Shown here one piece after another: positions 33,415 to 43,217 of a DNA stretch of 64,000 bases. Below the pieces are notes generated by a model. The model ran no database searches. It was not told the DNA's origin and saw nothing but the letters and a program-made list of their open reading frames with translations. The number at the start of each line of letters is the position of its first letter. The first letter of the stretch is position 1. Source of the DNA: Sphingobacterium sp. UBA7855 (lineage in GTDB: Bacteria; Bacteroidota; Bacteroidia; Sphingobacteriales; Sphingobacteriaceae); assembly GCA_002500745.1 (NCBI GenBank), contig DLST01000014.1:21679-85678 (forward strand), read 5' to 3'. A program made the translations under genes and the position numbers.

Positions 33415-34401
33415 ATGAGAGAAATACAATTCAGAGAAGCACTTCGTGAAGCGATGAACGAAGAAATGCGTAAAGACGACAAAATATTTTTATTAGGAGA
33501 AGAAGTTGCTGAGTATAACGGAGCTTACAAAGTGAGTCAGGGTATGCTTGATGAATTCGGCGCAAAACGTATCATTGATACACCTATTGCTGAACTTGGT
33601 TTTGCGGGTATTGCTGTTGGAGCGGCAATGAATGGTTTAAAACCTATTGTGGAATTCATGACATTCAATTTTTCACTTGTTGCTATTGACCAAGTGATCA
33701 ATGCAGCCGCAAAAATCCACTCAATGAGTGGCGGACAGTTCTCTATTCCAATGGTCTTTCGTGGTCCTACTGGAAATGCTGGCCAACTTGCAGCTCAACA
33801 CTCTCAAAACTTCGAGAACTGGTTCGCAAATACGCCAGGTTTAAAAGTGGTGGTTCCTTCTAACCCATATGAGGCTAAAGGTCTATTAAAATCATCGATT
33901 ATAGATCCAGATCCTGTCATCTTTATGGAATCTGAAGTGATGTACGGCGATAAAGGACAAGTTCCTGAAGAAGAATATTACTTGGAAATTGGAAAAGCAA
34001 ACATTATCCAAGAAGGTACAGATGTAACTGTTGTATCTTTTGGTAAAATGCTTCCTCGCGTTGTCATTCCTGCAGTGGAAGAATTGAAAAAAGAAGGCGT
34101 AAGCGTTGAATTAATCGATTTGCGTTCCGTACGTCCAATTGATTACCCAACAATCATCGCATCTGTTAAGAAAACGAATCGCTTAGTGATTGTAGAAGAA
34201 GCATGGCCATTGGCATCTATTTCTACAGATTTAGCATTCAATGTTCAGCGCAGTGCATTTGACTATCTAGATGCGCCTGTAATACGCGTAAATTGCGCCG
34301 ATGTACCACTTCCTTATGCTCCAACGTTAATCGAAGCGGCTCTGCCTAGCGTCGAAAAAGTTGTAAAAGCTGTTAAAGAAGTATCTTATATCAAAAAGTA
34401 A
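33415..34401 (+). CDS. pdhB: pyruvate dehydrogenase E1 beta subunit
   Basis: 328 residues. Beta chain of the E1 heterotetramer that decarboxylates pyruvate with thiamine diphosphate. Features: FREALREAMNEEMRKD start, the ThDP-contacting Glu in IDTPIAELGFAG, PMVFRGPTGNAG, and the C-terminal transketolase domain (VELIDLRSVRPID, VIVEEAWP). The alpha subunit is not adjacent and must be elsewhere. A clear terminator follows, so it is monocistronic. 2-oxoisovalerate dehydrogenase beta is the main alternative; the sequence pattern favours PDH. Confidence 0.9.
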   Translation: MREIQFREALREAMNEEMRKDDKIFLLGEEVAEYNGAYKVSQGMLDEFGAKRIIDTPIAELGFAGIAVGAAMNGLKPIVEFMTFNFSLVAIDQVINAAAKIHSMSGGQFSIPMVFRGPTGNAGQLAAQHSQNFENWFANTPGLKVVVPSNPYEAKGLLKSSIIDPDPVIFMESEVMYGDKGQVPEEEYYLEIGKANIIQEGTDVTVVSFGKMLPRVVIPAVEELKKEGVSVELIDLRSVRPIDYPTIIASVKKTNRLVIVEEAWPLASISTDLAFNVQRSAFDYLDAPVIRVNCADVPLPYAPTLIEAALPSVEKVVKAVKEVSYIKK

Positions 34402-34423
34402 TTTTTATTATTTATAAAAATCT

Positions 34424-34457
34424 AAATCCCTTTTACCATGTAGAAGGGATTTTTTTA
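34424..34457 (+). terminator. terminator of pdhB
   Basis: AAATCCCTT (34424-34432) pairs with AAGGGATTT (34444-34452), followed by a T-run. Confidence 0.8.
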
Positions 34458-34507
34458 TATATTTAAATTGCCCAATTATTACTGATAAAAACATAAAAAT
34501 TATAGAT

Positions 34508-35263
34508 ATGAAAAAAATAAGAATAACCTCATTGATAGCGGTATTTGCTTTCTTTGTTCTCTCGGCTTCCGCACAACAGAAATATACACTACGCGTAAAT
34601 CCGGATGCAGGAAAGAAAATTTCACAAAACCTGAGTATGACTATGGACATCGACGCCGCTGGTCAAAAAATGACTACAGATCTCAATATGGGGTTTGATA
34701 TAACCAATACAGCAACAAAAGATAATTTATTCGCATTTGATTTAAAATACACAGGAATCAATATGAAAATGAATATGGCGGGAATGGACATGTCATATGA
34801 CTCAAAAAATCCAGAAGCTAATGATTTTTCTAAGCAGATGCATGCGACTTTAGGCAAGCTGCTAGAAAACAATATAACCTTCAATGTAAACCAAATTGGT
34901 AAGTCGTCGGATATCAAATTACCTGAAGGAATCAATATGCCGTTTGACAAAAGTATGTTCGAAAATATCAGCACTGTATTACCTGAGCAACCTGTTACCA
35001 TCGGAGATTCATGGACATCAAAAACAGAATCTGATGATTCAGGAATAATGGTAGAAAGCAAAATGACATTAATAGAGGCAAATGAGCTTGGTTACAAAGT
35101 AAATGTGGAAGGAAAGATGTTTGGTCCTGATGCAAACCAAGTTGGCAATCTCCAAGGTTTTTATGTTTTGGATAAAAAAACCTGTCTTACCAAGGCAACT
35201 GAAATGATAAGCGATGTAGACATGCCGGAAGCCAAAATAAAGACCACATTAAAAAGTCAATAA
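34508..35263 (+). CDS. DUF6263 family exported protein
   Basis: 251 residues with a signal peptide ending SASAQQ. Methionine-rich middle (MKMNMAGMDMSYD and similar) and a beta-strand repeat pattern consistent with a lipocalin- or LolA-like sheet. Recognised as DUF6263, which has no known function. Monocistronic between two terminators. Confidence 0.75.
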   Translation: MKKIRITSLIAVFAFFVLSASAQQKYTLRVNPDAGKKISQNLSMTMDIDAAGQKMTTDLNMGFDITNTATKDNLFAFDLKYTGINMKMNMAGMDMSYDSKNPEANDFSKQMHATLGKLLENNITFNVNQIGKSSDIKLPEGINMPFDKSMFENISTVLPEQPVTIGDSWTSKTESDDSGIMVESKMTLIEANELGYKVNVEGKMFGPDANQVGNLQGFYVLDKKTCLTKATEMISDVDMPEAKIKTTLKSQ

Positions 35264-35283
35264 ACCATCAATTAGAACAAAAA

Positions 35284-35308
35284 AAAGGGACTATTAGGTC
35301 CCTTTCTT
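35284..35308. terminator. bidirectional terminator
   Basis: AAAGGGAC (35284-35291) pairs with GTCCCTTT (35298-35305) around TATTAG, with A and T runs outside. It serves the convergent DUF6263 and gcvH genes. Confidence 0.75.
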
Positions 35309-35327
35309 CATATAGATAGTTTTAAAA

Positions 35328-35708
35328 CTACGCGTTAATCTCTTCTTTGTATTGTTCAGCGGTTAACAAAGCATCTACATCAGCAGCGTTGTTCAATTTA
35401 ATACGAACAATCCAACCTTCTCCATAAGGATCAGAATTGACCAATTCAGGAGATGCATCAATAGCTTCATTAACAGATAAAATTGTAGCTGATACAGGCA
35501 AAAACAAATCAGAAACAGTTTTTACAGCTTCAATTGTTCCGAAAACTTCATTTGCGGCAATTTCATCACCTACAGTGTTAATGTCAACAAAAACGATGTC
35601 TCCCAATTCACGTTGAGCGAAATCAGTAATCCCTACAACTGCTTCATCACCTTCAACACGAATCCATTCGTGATCTTTGGTGTATTTCAATTCTGCTGGA
35701 AAATTCAT
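35328..35708 (-). CDS. gcvH: glycine cleavage system H protein
   Basis: 126 residues from ATG 35708 (the open frame extends to 35759 with an unlikely N-terminal tail). Carries the lipoate that shuttles the aminomethyl group; lipoyl lysine is in [13 protein letters not shown]. The [23 protein letters not shown] start and [12 protein letters not shown] end are typical. Other gcv genes are not present nearby. Confidence 0.95.
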   Translation of the reverse strand: MNFPAELKYTKDHEWIRVEGDEAVVGITDFAQRELGDIVFVDINTVGDEIAANEVFGTIEAVKTVSDLFLPVSATILSVNEAIDASPELVNSDPYGEGWIVRIKLNNAADVDALLTAEQYKEEINA

Positions 35709-35808
35709 TGTATTTAATTTTTTGATTTTTAATGCCGTGAAGTTACAAAATATCTTCAATTGTCAAAAATGATATTCATCATAACATTTTTGTGCTTAAT
35801 TTTAAGCT

Positions 35809-37005
35809 ATGAATCCTCAAATCGAAAGACTTTACCAAATTTCACGAAAGAAAGCGCGACTCATTATTGGCCTGATGTCTGGCACTTCCCTGGATGGTCT
35901 TGATATCGCAGTATGCCGCATAGAAAATGCAGGTAAAACAACAAAAATACAGCTAGAGAATTTTGCTACAATGGAGTATGAGGATGATTTTAGAGCACGA
36001 GTCCGTGAAGTATTTGCAAAACGAAATATCGACCAACAGTTATTTTCGGGACTCAATGCTTATATTGGAGTCACACATGCCAAATTAATCAATACAGCAT
36101 TACGACAGTGGAATATACCAAGCAGCGAGATTGATTGTATAGCCAGCCATGGGCAAACCGTATACCATGCTCCCCAATCATTAACCAAAGACCGCAACTG
36201 GCCTAATAGTACCTTACAGATGGGCGATGGAGATCATATTGCCGTAAATACCGGCATCATAACCCTGTCTGACTTTAGACAGAAACATGTTGCTACGGGA
36301 GGGGAAGGGGCACCTTTGGCGGCGTATGGCGACTATCTACTTTTCTCGCATACAACAGAGAATCGATTCTTACTGAATATTGGCGGTATTTCTAATTTCA
36401 CCTTTATCCCAAGCCATCAAACAAAATTGAAAGCCTATGCAACAGATCTCGGTCCAGGCAACACAATGATGAACCAATACATGAAGGCTAATTTTAATCA
36501 GGAGATGGATAGAGATGCCTATATGGCCAAAAAGGGACAAGTAAATGATGCGCTATTGAATCAATTATTAACAGAAGAATTTCTAACACTGCCCTTTCCA
36601 AAAACCACCGGGCCAGAACTATTTAATCTCGCTTATCTCGAAAAGGCGCAAGAGTGTTCGAAAACAACTCATATTCCACATGGAAACGTCATGGCAACCC
36701 TCAATCGCTTTGCGGCTCTTGCGATGGTCAACGGCATCCAAAAGCAGTCAGAAGGACTATCTGATGTGGCTGTATATATAAGTGGTGGTGGACTGCACAA
36801 TCCATTGCTGTTTGATTACATCAAAAGGAGCTTACCTACCTGTAAAGTTGAAAGCTTTGCAACATTAGGTATCAATCCAGATGCAAAAGAGGCCGTCCTC
36901 TTTGCTTTGTTAGCAAATGAAACTTTGGTAGGCAACAAATCCAATGTAGCGCAAATTAAAGATTCGCCCGCTGTCTGCATGGGCAAAATCAGCTTACCCG
37001 AATAA
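35809..37005 (+). CDS. anmK: anhydro-N-acetylmuramic acid kinase
   Basis: 398 residues. Phosphorylates and opens 1,6-anhydro-MurNAc during peptidoglycan recycling. ATP-binding LMSGTSLDGLDIAVCRI at the start, catalytic Asp region in ATDLGPGNTMMN, ASHGQTVYH and YISGGGLHNPLL. Length is normal. It ends one base before the stop of the convergent DUF2461 gene, leaving no room for a terminator. Confidence 0.93.
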   Translation: MNPQIERLYQISRKKARLIIGLMSGTSLDGLDIAVCRIENAGKTTKIQLENFATMEYEDDFRARVREVFAKRNIDQQLFSGLNAYIGVTHAKLINTALRQWNIPSSEIDCIASHGQTVYHAPQSLTKDRNWPNSTLQMGDGDHIAVNTGIITLSDFRQKHVATGGEGAPLAAYGDYLLFSHTTENRFLLNIGGISNFTFIPSHQTKLKAYATDLGPGNTMMNQYMKANFNQEMDRDAYMAKKGQVNDALLNQLLTEEFLTLPFPKTTGPELFNLAYLEKAQECSKTTHIPHGNVMATLNRFAALAMVNGIQKQSEGLSDVAVYISGGGLHNPLLFDYIKRSLPTCKVESFATLGINPDAKEAVLFALLANETLVGNKSNVAQIKDSPAVCMGKISLPE

Positions 37006-37677
37006 TTAATCCGTATCGATGGCTTCTTGTAAAAACTCTTTGAAAGGAAGCATACTTTTATAGGAAGCCACGATATTATCTAACGCATTTTTTGCAGATA
37101 AATCCTTAATAGTTAAAGATCTTTCCAACACAAAACTTTTCAATTTGATAAAGTCAATGAAAGGATTATCCTCACTATAGCCCGCAGGGGCACGCTTCAG
37201 TAAATCTTCTTTGAAAAGTGCAATATTACTACCTGTCAATACTGTTTTTAAAATTTCATCCAATTTATTTCCACTGTAATCAATTTCTTGTCTTATTGCC
37301 TCTAAATGTTGCTTTTCTGGACGCCAGTAGCCACATGCTATAAATGAATTTTCTGCACCGATATGGATATAGTACTCTGGTCCTTGTAGCTTTCTTCCAT
37401 CAACAGATATTCCTGCCCCAAACCAACTTTTATAAGGTGTCTTATCATTTGAAAAGCGTGTATCACGGTAAATACGAAACAAACATTTACTTGCCTGTAT
37501 GGAAGTATTGATTTTAGGGTCAAACTCACTTAAAGCCGCTATTAAATCCGTTAAAAAGCTTCTTACGTCAGCCAATGCAGCCTCATATTTAGCTCTGTTA
37601 TCGGCAAACCATTCCCGGGAATTATTGGCTTTCAATTCCGTTAAAAAATCAAATGTAGAATTTTGAATGTGACTCAT
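37006..37677 (-). CDS. DUF2461 family protein
   Basis: 223 residues. Family signature FLTELKANNSREWFADNRAKYE at the N-terminus, then RIYRDTRFSNDKTPYKSWFGAG and YYIHIGAENSFIACGYWRP. Function unknown; cytoplasmic, no signal. It starts 7 bases after cdsA and is last in that operon. Confidence 0.88.
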   Translation of the reverse strand: MSHIQNSTFDFLTELKANNSREWFADNRAKYEAALADVRSFLTDLIAALSEFDPKINTSIQASKCLFRIYRDTRFSNDKTPYKSWFGAGISVDGRKLQGPEYYIHIGAENSFIACGYWRPEKQHLEAIRQEIDYSGNKLDEILKTVLTGSNIALFKEDLLKRAPAGYSEDNPFIDFIKLKSFVLERSLTIKDLSAKNALDNIVASYKSMLPFKEFLQEAIDTD

Positions 37678-37684
37678 ATTACAA

Positions 37685-38485
37685 TCAATTGATTAAAAGT
37701 AAGAAAACATAGACCATAGGAGCCGCTAATAATAGCCCGTCAAATCTATCTAAAAAACCACCATGTCCGGGCAATATATTTCCAGAATCCTTTACGTGCA
37801 AACTACGCTTTAACATCGACTCAACTAAGTCACCCAAGGTTCCAACAATACTGATAATTGCCGCAATACTTATCCATTGCCAGAGCGGTAGATAACCAAA
37901 ATACTTCTCCAGATTCACTGCAGCAACAATTGCCAAAATCAATCCACCGAAAAAACCTTCCCATGTCTTCTTTGGCGAGATCCGTTCGAATAGTTTACGT
38001 TTGCCGAAGCTTCGTCCAGCGAGATATGCCCCTGTATCGTTTATCCACAATAAGATCAAAAAACCTAAGGGCAACGCATAGTTAAAAGTTCCTTCCATAA
38101 ATCCTAATTTGGAAAATAGGAAAAAAGGTAATGTAACATACGCTATTCCCAAAAAAGTATAGGCAATATCATTAAAAGGAAAAGTTCTCTTCTGAAAAAG
38201 TGAGATAATAAAAGTCGCACTTATAAATGGAATAATCAGTGCTAAAAATTTTACCGCAAGCAGATTCATCGAGATTAAGGATCCCACAACAAACAGTACC
38301 AAGGCCATGACTATACCAATCATCTTATTTGGTGCGCGTTCATCCGACGAAACGATCCCATAAAATTCATAAAGGCACCATGTACTGAGCAATGTAAAAA
38401 AGATGGAGTAAACGTATGCCCCGAAAAGAGTAGCTGCTATCATGACAGCTACAAAGATTACTCCTGTTATTGCTCTTGTTTTCAT
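37685..38485 (-). CDS. cdsA: phosphatidate cytidylyltransferase
   Basis: 266 residues with about seven transmembrane helices. Makes CDP-diacylglycerol, the precursor of acidic phospholipids and phosphatidylethanolamine. CDS signature near the C-terminus: GTLGDLVESMLKRSLHVKDSGNILPGHGG with the metal-binding aspartates in DRFDGLL. Overlaps the DUF2007 gene by 4 bases. Confidence 0.94.
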   Translation of the reverse strand: MKTRAITGVIFVAVMIAATLFGAYVYSIFFTLLSTWCLYEFYGIVSSDERAPNKMIGIVMALVLFVVGSLISMNLLAVKFLALIIPFISATFIISLFQKRTFPFNDIAYTFLGIAYVTLPFFLFSKLGFMEGTFNYALPLGFLILLWINDTGAYLAGRSFGKRKLFERISPKKTWEGFFGGLILAIVAAVNLEKYFGYLPLWQWISIAAIISIVGTLGDLVESMLKRSLHVKDSGNILPGHGGFLDRFDGLLLAAPMVYVFLLLIN

Positions 38486-38697
38486 AAATTAATATCCCCT
38501 TCTGCTTCCTCAATTAATCGTTCAGCCATTTCGATAGATCCTTCGTTGACATAAAGTTCAATTTTTCCAAATAGATAAGAAGAATCTTGCTTATTCAAAA
38601 CAACGGCAGGAATTCCATGCTCTTCCAACATTTGTTTGACTATCTCCGCCTGAATAGCATTTGTATATGTTTTAATTTTTTTCCAATCGTTCTCCAT
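38482..38697 (-). CDS. DUF2007 small protein
   Basis: 71 residues from ATG 38697. DUF2007 fold (KIKTYTNAIQAEIVKQMLEEHGIPAVVLNK, then ELYVNEGSIEMAERLIEE), a small alpha-beta domain often called a putative signal-transducing protein, with no proven role. It overlaps the upstream CPBP gene by 26 bases and the downstream cdsA by 4, so all three are translationally linked. Confidence 0.85.
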   Translation of the reverse strand: MENDWKKIKTYTNAIQAEIVKQMLEEHGIPAVVLNKQDSSYLFGKIELYVNEGSIEMAERLIEEAEGDINL

Positions 38698-39595
38698 TGT
38701 TTTCTTTTTGCGTTGTTCGATAAAATAAGAGTACAAAAATAAGAGTAAAAATGAAGGCTACAAGATATATCCACCAAGATTGTAACTCAAATGCATTGAG
38801 CTCATCATAGCTTTTTCCTAGCCTAGCATAATAGAATGACATCACTGTAGCTCCAGCATTATTCACAAAATGCCCAAAGATGGCTAGCAGAATATTTTTA
38901 CTCCATAAATAAAGGTAGCCAAAAAATGCCCCTAATAGCATACGGGGGATAAAACCAAAAAATTGCAGATGTATTGCACTAAAAATAACCGCTACAATCC
39001 AGATAACAACATGGGGATTATGCAACCATCTCCCGACTATATTTTGTAAAACACCTCGAAATAACAGTTCCTCTCCGATGGCGGGAATCAATGCCAGTAC
39101 AATGATGTTGAACAGAAAGCCAACAATACCTGATTCCATGATAATACCGCGAACCAAATTTCCCGAATCCTTTTCACTTTGCTCCATCCAACGTTGCAAC
39201 GATTGCATATTATCAGGCAATTGTAAGGATTCATTCCAGTGACCGATCAGACTCATAAGAGGCATAAAAGCGAGCATAGCAAATAAAACATAGGCAAACT
39301 GTGCCACCTTAGGTATATAGCTGGATTGGAAATATTTAATCCCATAGCCTTCATACATATTCATCAAATAGGCCGGAATTACAAAAGATCCGAGACTGCT
39401 CATTAGCAACAATAATCGCATCTCATTGGCAGAACCATTCATAATGACCTCAATAGAAATCACCTGTCCGGTCATCTTATAATAAAAGAACAGCAGGATA
39501 ATATAGAAAACTTGTGATACAAATGTAAAACCGATGACCATTAAGATCAAACGCAACAAAGATTGAAAGGGAGAAGTAGTTTGTTCGGGAAACAT
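38672..39595 (-). CDS. CPBP-family intramembrane protease
   Basis: 307 residues from ATG 39595 (the frame opens with a TTG at 39643). Eight or so hydrophobic helices. Catalytic pattern: IGEELLFRGVLQ (EExxxR), FSAIHLQFFGFIPR (His) and FGHFVNNAGATVM (His and Asn). First gene of the CPBP-DUF2007-cdsA-DUF2461 transcript. Not closely similar to the CPBP protein at 3354. Confidence 0.88.
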   Translation of the reverse strand: MFPEQTTSPFQSLLRLILMVIGFTFVSQVFYIILLFFYYKMTGQVISIEVIMNGSANEMRLLLLMSSLGSFVIPAYLMNMYEGYGIKYFQSSYIPKVAQFAYVLFAMLAFMPLMSLIGHWNESLQLPDNMQSLQRWMEQSEKDSGNLVRGIIMESGIVGFLFNIIVLALIPAIGEELLFRGVLQNIVGRWLHNPHVVIWIVAVIFSAIHLQFFGFIPRMLLGAFFGYLYLWSKNILLAIFGHFVNNAGATVMSFYYARLGKSYDELNAFELQSWWIYLVAFIFTLIFVLLFYRTTQKENNGERLEKN

Positions 39596-39713
39596 ATGTA
39601 TTAAATATACGCTAAAGATAACAATAAAAGCAGGTAAAGCCAATATTCAGCCTAATGCTGCTCCATTCAAAATCATCAAAAGTTGCTATTGTATATCATC
39701 CAATCGCATAAAA

Positions 39714-39742
39714 AAGGGCTTTGAAATTTATCAAAGCCCTTA
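39714..39742 (-). terminator. terminator of the second tricorn-like gene
   Basis: AAGGGCTTTGA pairs with TCAAAGCCCTT around a short AT loop. On the minus strand it is followed by a T-run, 15 bases beyond the stop at 39757. Confidence 0.8.
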
Positions 39743-39756
39743 ATATTTACAGTATT

Positions 39757-42700
39757 TTAATTCACCCGGATAGGATCGGCTGGTTTTTGCAAATTTTTGT
39801 ACGGATAAGTTTTCATTTCTTCCAACAAGATCTTTACCGTTCTTTCAAGTTGAGGATCACGACCTTCTAAAAGATCCTTTGGTAATTGTTCGATAAACAC
39901 ATCTGGGGCAACTCCTTCATTTTCAATGATCCAATTTCCTTTCAAATCATATACACCAAAATTTGGAGATGTTATCCGGCCTCCATCCAACAATGGAGGA
40001 TAACCGCTGATACCTACTAAGATTCCCATTGTGGTACGCCCAACCAATTTGCCTAATCCCTTAAAACGGAACATATAAGGCATCATATCACCGCCCGAAC
40101 CGGCATTTTCATTGATGATCATGGCTTTCGGTCCATAAATACCGTTACCGGGTGTCGTGAATCCCTTTCCATCACGAATGCCCCAGCCGGCAATTAACTC
40201 GCGAGACAAGAGGTCGATCACATAATCAGCAACCCATCCGCCACCGTTGTTCCGTTCGTCCATCAGAAGAGCCTTTTTATCCATCTGAGCGAAGTAATAA
40301 CGATTGAAATAAGTATACCCCTCAGGGCCGGTGTTCGGCATGTACACGTAAGCTATTTGGCCATTACTCAATTCATTCACTCTTTTACGGTTTCGCTCTA
40401 CCCATTCCATGCTACGCAAGTTCATTTCATCGCCAAAAGAAATCGGTTTAACAATGACTTCACGCGCGCCAACCAATGAAGGTTTTGAATTGATCTTGAG
40501 CATCACTTGCTTGCCCACAGTATTGTCAAATAAGCTATAGATATCTTTATCTTCAGTCAATTCTATACCATTCACAGCAACAATATAATCTCCTTCCTTG
40601 ATGTTCAATCCAGGTTCAGCCAATGGTGCTTTGAAAGAAGGATTCCATTCTAGGCGCGTAAATAATTTAGCGATCTGATAGTAACCATTCTTTAGCGTAT
40701 AATCTGCTCCAAGCACACCAACAGAAACTGAAGGTGTAGAAGGCTGATCTCCTGGATAAATATAATTATGTCCTACGACCATTTCTCCCATCATTTCATT
40801 CAATAAATAACCAAGATCAGAACGATGGTTGACAAAAGGTAGGAATTTTTCATATTTAGCTTTCATTGCTTTCCAGTCGGCGCCATGCATATTTTCCACG
40901 TAAAAATAATCCTTTTGCATTGACCAAACTTCATTGAACACCTGCTTCCATTCCGCTGCGGGATCCACCAGTTGCTGGATTCCAGCTAATTTGATTTCTC
41001 CAGCAGTAGGTGAAGCAACTTTTTGCCCAGCATTTACGATATTAAAACCATTTCCCGTTTGGTACAACATTTTCTTACCATCAGCACTAATAACATAACT
41101 ACGTGCATTTTCCACTAAGGTTTTATTTTCGAGTTCCTTAAAATCATAGGCACCAATCGTTCCACCGCGTTGATAGGTCAATTGATTAGGTACTAAACCA
41201 TTCAGGTTCCAATAAGGACCTGCCGGTAAAGGCAGCGCAACAATTCGATTTTCTATACGATCGAAATCGACCGGAATAGATTTGTCAACCGGCTTGCTTG
41301 CAACATACTCTTCCTTCTTATCCTTTTTAGGAGCTTTTTTATCATTCTCTTTTACACGTTCCTTTTTATTATTCTCTCCCTCTTCCTTTTTATCAGGTTT
41401 ATCTTCACGGATTTGCTCATCATCACTATCGTTTTTAAAGAATGATGGTGTTTTGCTCGACAGGATAAAAGCATAGACTGCATAATCTACGTTACGCTGT
41501 ACAGCGGACATATGTAAACCAGAATTTGTTAAACCTGTATTTGTACTCGCCGTGAAAAATAAATATTTACCATCTTGCGAAAATGCAGTACTGCGGGCAG
41601 AGCTCATACCATCCGTAATTTGCTGCGTTTTCTTTGTATCTAAGTTATACATGAACACAGCAGGTACTCCATTTTCCAGCGTACGAATAAAGGATATCCA
41701 TTTAGAATCTGGAGACCAGCTTGGCTGGAAATGATTAGATACCCGCCCTGTTTGCCCACTTAATTTATCATCAGCAACTTTGACAACTGCTTTAGAAGCG
41801 ATGTCAATATAATACAGATTGAGATGCGAATCATTGTAAAATAATTTTTTTGAATCGGGCGACCAAGTCGGCTCAAAATAGAAATTAGTTTCACCCAAAT
41901 TAAAATATAATGGTTTATCTTTTCCGAACTGATCTGTCAGCACCAACTGATAGGACCCATTTTTGTCTGAAATATAAGATACCCATTTACCGTTTGGAGA
42001 CCAATCTGGAAAACGCTCATGAGAACCCGGTGAATTTGATAAATTTCGAGCCTCCCCCTTTTCTTTTGGCACTGTAAATATCTCTCCTCTCGCCTCAAAT
42101 AGTGCGCGCTGACCAGTTGGTGATAGCGTAGCATAACGTATATCATCCTTGATATCTTTATAAAACGGCCTTTTATACATCACATCAGTGTTTACACTGA
42201 TATGTAGCGGAGTCACTTTATTATTGCTTAAACTCAACGTATTGAGTGTTCCAGCATATTCAAAAATCAATTCTGCGCCATTACCATTGAGTGAACGTAC
42301 ATCATAGTCTTTAAAATCTGTTAATTTATCTATCTTCTTGGTTTTGGTATCATAACTGAAGATATTAACAATTTTATCGCGGTCAGACAAGAAATAAACC
42401 TTATTACCCAACCATAGTGGCTTAACATCATTGCTTTTAACTTGCGGAATTGCTTCTATTTCTTTGGTTTTCGTATCGAATATCCAAATTGTCGGCATAC
42501 CGCCACCCCGATAACGTTTAAAGGCTACCCGGTCTCTTTCTGTCGGATCGGTATTCTTGATATAGGCCCAATAGCGACCATCCGCAGAAGGGCTGCCCTG
42601 CGTGGCTTCAGGCATCATCAATGCCTTGTCCATTCCTGACATTTGTATATTGGAACTATATAATCGCGGACTTAAAGCATAGGTAAAATCTCGCGATGTT

Positions 42701-43080
42701 GTATAGTATACTTCATCATTGTTAAGCCACCCACGTAATACATCCGAAGAGGGATGATAAGTGATACGCTTGGGTTCACCTCCTGCTACAGGTATTACAT
42801 AGACGTCAGTATTTCCGTCATAGTTGCCTGTAAATGCCACTTTCTTACCATCAGGAGAAAACATCGGATTCTGCTCTACACCAGGATTGGTTGTTAGTCG
42901 TCTCGGATTAGTGCCATTTTTGTCTGCAATCCAAATATCTCCACCATAGACAAAAGCGATATTATTAGCGCTTATACTTGGATTTCGAAGCAATAAGGTT
43001 TCTTGCGCTTTTGCTGATAGAAAAGTTGTTCCGACCAAAAATGCTGCAATTAGCTTGAAGTGAGTTCTATTCATAAACAT
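39757..43080 (-). CDS. tricorn-like S41 protease B
   Basis: 1107 residues from ATG 43080 (43074 also possible). Signal peptide ends LSAKAQ. Same order as the gene at 13366: beta-propeller repeats with SPDGK and SPNGK, a highly charged Lys/Glu/Asp linker (about 560-610), core domain with MVVGHNYIYPGD, PDZ (IKEGDYIVAVNGIEL), then S41 with ALLMDERNNGGGW, candidate nucleophile Ser in NENAGSGGD and IIENEGVAPD. It keeps the active-site His but has Gly where copy A has Ser before it, so cleavage preference may differ. Periplasmic. Flanked by its own terminator and -7 box. Confidence 0.92.
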   Translation of the reverse strand: MFMNRTHFKLIAAFLVGTTFLSAKAQETLLLRNPSISANNIAFVYGGDIWIADKNGTNPRRLTTNPGVEQNPMFSPDGKKVAFTGNYDGNTDVYVIPVAGGEPKRITYHPSSDVLRGWLNNDEVYYTTSRDFTYALSPRLYSSNIQMSGMDKALMMPEATQGSPSADGRYWAYIKNTDPTERDRVAFKRYRGGGMPTIWIFDTKTKEIEAIPQVKSNDVKPLWLGNKVYFLSDRDKIVNIFSYDTKTKKIDKLTDFKDYDVRSLNGNGAELIFEYAGTLNTLSLSNNKVTPLHISVNTDVMYKRPFYKDIKDDIRYATLSPTGQRALFEARGEIFTVPKEKGEARNLSNSPGSHERFPDWSPNGKWVSYISDKNGSYQLVLTDQFGKDKPLYFNLGETNFYFEPTWSPDSKKLFYNDSHLNLYYIDIASKAVVKVADDKLSGQTGRVSNHFQPSWSPDSKWISFIRTLENGVPAVFMYNLDTKKTQQITDGMSSARSTAFSQDGKYLFFTASTNTGLTNSGLHMSAVQRNVDYAVYAFILSSKTPSFFKNDSDDEQIREDKPDKKEEGENNKKERVKENDKKAPKKDKKEEYVASKPVDKSIPVDFDRIENRIVALPLPAGPYWNLNGLVPNQLTYQRGGTIGAYDFKELENKTLVENARSYVISADGKKMLYQTGNGFNIVNAGQKVASPTAGEIKLAGIQQLVDPAAEWKQVFNEVWSMQKDYFYVENMHGADWKAMKAKYEKFLPFVNHRSDLGYLLNEMMGEMVVGHNYIYPGDQPSTPSVSVGVLGADYTLKNGYYQIAKLFTRLEWNPSFKAPLAEPGLNIKEGDYIVAVNGIELTEDKDIYSLFDNTVGKQVMLKINSKPSLVGAREVIVKPISFGDEMNLRSMEWVERNRKRVNELSNGQIAYVYMPNTGPEGYTYFNRYYFAQMDKKALLMDERNNGGGWVADYVIDLLSRELIAGWGIRDGKGFTTPGNGIYGPKAMIINENAGSGGDMMPYMFRFKGLGKLVGRTTMGILVGISGYPPLLDGGRITSPNFGVYDLKGNWIIENEGVAPDVFIEQLPKDLLEGRDPQLERTVKILLEEMKTYPYKNLQKPADPIRVN

Positions 43081-43104
43081 GTTAAGGTTAAAATTTACCA
43101 CATA

Positions 43105-43112
43105 CAAAACTA
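43105..43112 (-). promoter_or_regulatory. -7 box for the tricorn-like gene B
   Basis: CAAAACTA on the plus strand reads TAGTTTTG on the minus strand, 24 bases before ATG 43080, agreeing with TAnnTTTG. Confidence 0.45.
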
Positions 43113-43176
43113 CGATTTTGCACAGTGGACCTAGTTAGTATATCAACAAAGTTGCATAAAAAAATGATTAAAAAAA

Positions 43177-43204
43177 AAAGCCCTGCTAAAAATAGCAGGG
43201 CTTT
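43177..43204 (-). terminator. terminator of the Nif3/zinc-ribbon operon
   Basis: AAAGCCCTGCTA (43177-43188) pairs perfectly with TAGCAGGGCTTT (43193-43204) around AAAA; on the minus strand a long T-run follows. Confidence 0.9.
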
Positions 43205-43217
43205 ACTTTATGAAAGA

